Shown: positions 61,765 through 64,000 of the stretch, one piece after another
How positions within the stretch are numbered: position 1 is the first letter of the stretch
How the letters are laid out: the number at the start of each line of letters is the position of its first letter
Origin: Streptomyces cellulosae
GTDB lineage: Bacteria; Actinomycetota; Actinomycetes; Streptomycetales; Streptomycetaceae
Assembly (NCBI GenBank): GCA_014655195.1
Contig: BNBH01000017.1
Location: 33,513 to 97,512, forward strand
Length of the DNA stretch: 64,000 nucleotides
Direction of reading: 5' to 3'
Notes under the pieces: model-generated
The model's input: the letters and a program-made list of their open reading frames with translations, nothing else
Databases searched by the model: none
What the model was told of the DNA's origin: nothing
Translations under genes and position numbers: made by a program

Positions 61765-62490
61765 TCACCCCGCCCTCGCGTACCGGCTGACCGGGCGGGG
61801 CAGACCGAGGTGGCCGCGGAGGGTGGTGCTGTCGTAGGCCGTGCGGAAGACGCCTCGGCGCTGGAGTTCGGGGACCAGGCCCCGGGTGATCGCCGTCAGG
61901 TCGTGCGGCAGGGCGGCGGGGCGGAGACGGAAGCCGTCCAGGCCGGCGGCGCGCCAGTCGAGGAGGAGGCCGGCGAGTTCGGCGGGGGTGCCGGTGAAGA
62001 TCTCCGCGTCGGATCGCAGGGCGGTTCCGGCCCGTTCGTCGAGGCGGGCCAGACGGCGGGCGGCGGCGCCGGGGCGTTCGTCGAGGACGACGAGGAGGTC
62101 GGCGAGGACGCGCAGCGGGCGTTCGGTCCGGTCGCGTCCGGCATCCGCCACCGCCGCGTCCACCTGGCCGAGGATCGCCGCGGCGCCCTCCCGGTCGTGC
62201 GGGGTGACGGTGACGACGTCGGAGGCGGCGGCCGCGAACGCGTACGGGACGGAGGCGTGGGCGAGGCTCACCACGGGCGGCTGGCCCTGCGGGCCGCGCG
62301 GGGTGATCGAGGGGCCCTTGACGCTGAACCACCGTCCCTCAAAGTCGATGTGGTGGACCTTGTCGCGGTCGAGGAAGCGGCCGGTGGCCGCGTCCCGTAT
62401 CTCCGCGTCGTCCTCCCAGCTGTCCCAGAGCCGCCGCACCGCCTCCACCACGTCGGCGGCCTCGTCGAAGAGTTCACGCAGCCGGGCGGC
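61765..62490 (-). pseudogene. 5'-truncated NtaA/SnaA-type FMN monooxygenase remnant
   Basis: About 240 residues matching only the C-terminal part of nitrilotriacetate monooxygenase-like flavin enzymes: VVEAVRRLWDSWEDDAEIRD, RDKVHHIDFEGRWFSVKGP, the C-terminal LRGHLGLPRPVSRY ending. The family is about 440 residues; the N-terminal half, with the flavin-binding start of the barrel, is absent. Upstream of about 62490 the sequence instead becomes the opposite-strand regulator. The frame stays open beyond the junction (an ATG at 62508 exists), but the missing half should abolish activity. The end coordinate is approximate. Confidence 0.7.
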
Positions 62491-62506
62491 GATCTTGCGG
62501 GACGGC

Positions 62507-64000
62507 ATGGACGACGTCCGGCTCGTGGAGTTCTCCGGCCTGCGCGCCGGCGCCGCCGCCGACCTCGCGCAGGTCGTCGCCGCCGCCCTGGGCGTCCGGG
62601 ACGACACCCCCGCACCGCTGCCCGGCACCGGCGCGGCCACCCCCTCGCTGCCGCACCGCCTGGCCGCCGTGCTGCGCGACCGCCGCACCCTGCTCGTCCT
62701 GGACAACTGCGAGCACGTCGTCGACGCCGCCGCCGAACTCGCCGGACTGCTGCTCGGGGCCGCCCCAGGCCTGCGGATCCTCGCCACCGGCCAGGAGCCG
62801 CTCGGGCTGCCGGGCGAGGCGGTGTTCCTGGTCGAGCCGCTGTCCCCGGAGGACGCGGTACGGCTGTTCATGGAGCGGGCGGCTGCCGCGGCCCCCGGTT
62901 TCCCGCGCGATCCCGGCGGACAGGACGAGCCCGACCGGCGGGCGGTCGCCGAGATCTGCCGCCGCCTCGACGGCATCCCGCTCGCCCTGGAACTCGCCGC
63001 GACCCGCGTACGGGCGTTGGGCGTACGGGAGTTGGCGGCGCGGCTGCACGACCGGTTCCGGGTGCTGACGTCCGGGCGGCGCGGCGCCCCCGCGCGCCAG
63101 CAGACGCTGCGGGCGATGATCGACTGGAGCTGGGAGCTGCTCAGCGCGCCCGAACGCATCGTGCTGCGGCGGCTGGCCGCGCACCGCGACGGCTGCGACC
63201 TGGAGGCCGCGGAGGCGGTGTGCGCCGGGGACGGCGTCTCCCGCGAGGAGGTCCCGGACCTCGTCACGCGGCTGGTGGACCGGTCGCTGGTGGTGGTCGC
63301 GGACGGCCCGACCGGGCCGCGCTACCGGCTGCTGGAGTCGGTCGCCGCGTACGCCGTCGAGCGGCTGCGGGAGATGGAGGACCTCGCCGCCGTACGGGAC
63401 CGGCATCTGCGGTACTATCGCGAACTGGCGGAGCGCGCCGAGCCGTTGCTGCGGGGGGACGGGCAGCGGGCGTGGCTGACGCGACTGGACGCGGAGGCGG
63501 GCAACCTGCGGGCGGCGCTGGACGAGGCGGTGCGGCGGGCGGAGGCGGGCGAGCCCGGGGACGCGGTGCGGCTGGCGACGGCGCTGGCGTGGTGGTGGCT
63601 GCTGCGCGGCCGCCTCACCGAGGCCCGCCGCAGCCTGGCCGCGGTGACGGCGGCCTCCCCCGACGACCCGGCGTACGCCGAACTCGGTCTGCTGCACACG
63701 GCGTTCGCGCTGCTGACCGGGGACCACAGGGTGGCCGGCGGGACACCGAGGGCGGGCTGCGGCGCGGGTGACCGGCTCGCGGCGGCCGGGGAGGCCGTGC
63801 CCGACCCGGTGCGGCGGGCCCGCGCGCTGTGGCTGTGCGCGTACGGGCTGTTCAGCGCGGGCGACGCGGACGACGCGGAGAAGCTCAACGACCGCACCCT
63901 TGCCCTGTTCACCGACGCACGGGACGACTGGGGCACGGCCGCCGCGCTGGGGCTGCGGGCCACGCTGGCGCTGGTGCGCGGGGACCTCGCCGGACTGGGC
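62507..64000 (+). pseudogene. 5'-truncated AfsR/LuxR-type ATPase regulator, runs off the window
   Basis: At least 498 residues of a large STAND/AfsR-type regulator, read by translating from the ATG at 62507 to the window end without a stop. Visible: TLLVLDNCEHVVDAAAELAG (Walker B region), RILATGQEPLGLPGEAVFL, EICRRLDGIPLALELAATRV, MIDWSWELLSAPERIVLRRL, RYRLLESVAAYAVERLREME, then TPR-like helices (YAELGLLHTAFALLTG). It begins at LVEFSGLR, just after where the Walker A loop should be, so the P-loop and any N-terminal BTAD DNA-binding domain are missing. The 3' part lies beyond base 64000. It could be expressed from the internal ATG but would lack ATP binding. Confidence 0.65.

Noticed and set aside
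1-64000. CRISPR arrays, insertion sequences, prophage genes, tRNA or rRNA genes
   Set aside because: No regularly spaced repeats with unique spacers, no transposase or integrase, and no cloverleaf or rRNA sequence was recognised on reading both strands.

Overview
The window is about 70% GC or higher, with GTG and TTG starts, many ATGA/GTGA stop-start overlaps and strong G/C third-position bias. Together with the families present (PaaX, SepF-like, DasR-like, Hen1/Pnkp, WXG-like RHS protein, AfsR-type regulator) this indicates a Streptomyces or close relative. Identities rest on family knowledge and reading by eye; no database search was run.

Layout. (1) 0.07-8.4 kb: an alpha/beta hydrolase, then a CoA-dependent aromatic catabolic locus: Rid-family protein, acyl-CoA dehydrogenase, 2-aminobenzoate-CoA ligase-like enzyme, PaaX regulator, a flavin monooxygenase fused to an Old Yellow Enzyme reductase, and an enoyl-CoA hydratase. 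Two intergenic regions share a TGACTGYCGTCAC motif placed on the -35 boxes of three promoters. (2) 8.6-11.4 kb: a small histidine-kinase-like ATPase, ornithine carbamoyltransferase and arginine deiminase. (3) 11.5-15.5 kb: the Pnkp/Hen1 RNA end-repair pair. (4) 15.7-20.7 kb: F420-type oxidoreductase, a decapeptide-repeat small protein, an actinobacterial hypothetical, a MazG-like protein overlapping an AAA-type ATPase, a SepF-like protein and a YdeI-family protein. (5) 20.8-26.7 kb: a DasABC-like sugar ABC importer with a cytoplasmic GH3 beta-N-acetylhexosaminidase and a divergent DasR-like GntR regulator, with three dre-like operators between them. (6) 26.6-32.4 kb: an uncharacterised protein and a 1499-residue RHS polymorphic toxin with no evident immunity gene behind it. 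(7) 33.25-60.83 kb: one 27.6-kb, 21-gene unidirectional operon for a secreted polysaccharide, preceded by a long hairpin-rich leader and closed by a strong terminator. (8) 61.0-64.0 kb: a PAP2 phosphatase, then two head-to-head genes that have both lost their 5' parts at one junction (FMN monooxygenase remnant and AfsR-type regulator remnant, the latter running off the window).

How the genes work together. The polysaccharide operon has a Wzx/Wzy logic: an initiating sugar-phosphate transferase, three glycosyltransferases, a flippase-like protein, a Wzy-like polymerase and two Wzz-like proteins. Precursor genes include an AlgD-like GDP-mannose dehydrogenase (Cys at residue 268), a CDP-glucose-type nucleotidyltransferase, a sugar C-methyltransferase, an epimerase and an RmlC-like epimerase. 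Decoration or processing genes include a pyruvyltransferase, PIG-L deacetylase, glutamine-dependent amidotransferase, class III aminotransferase, DUF4910 hydrolase, heparinase II/III-like lyase, bi-domain oxidoreductase and a beta-helix lipoprotein. I infer an acidic, uronate-containing, nitrogen-decorated polymer whose structure I cannot match to a described Streptomyces glycan. This is the strongest candidate for an undescribed system in the window.
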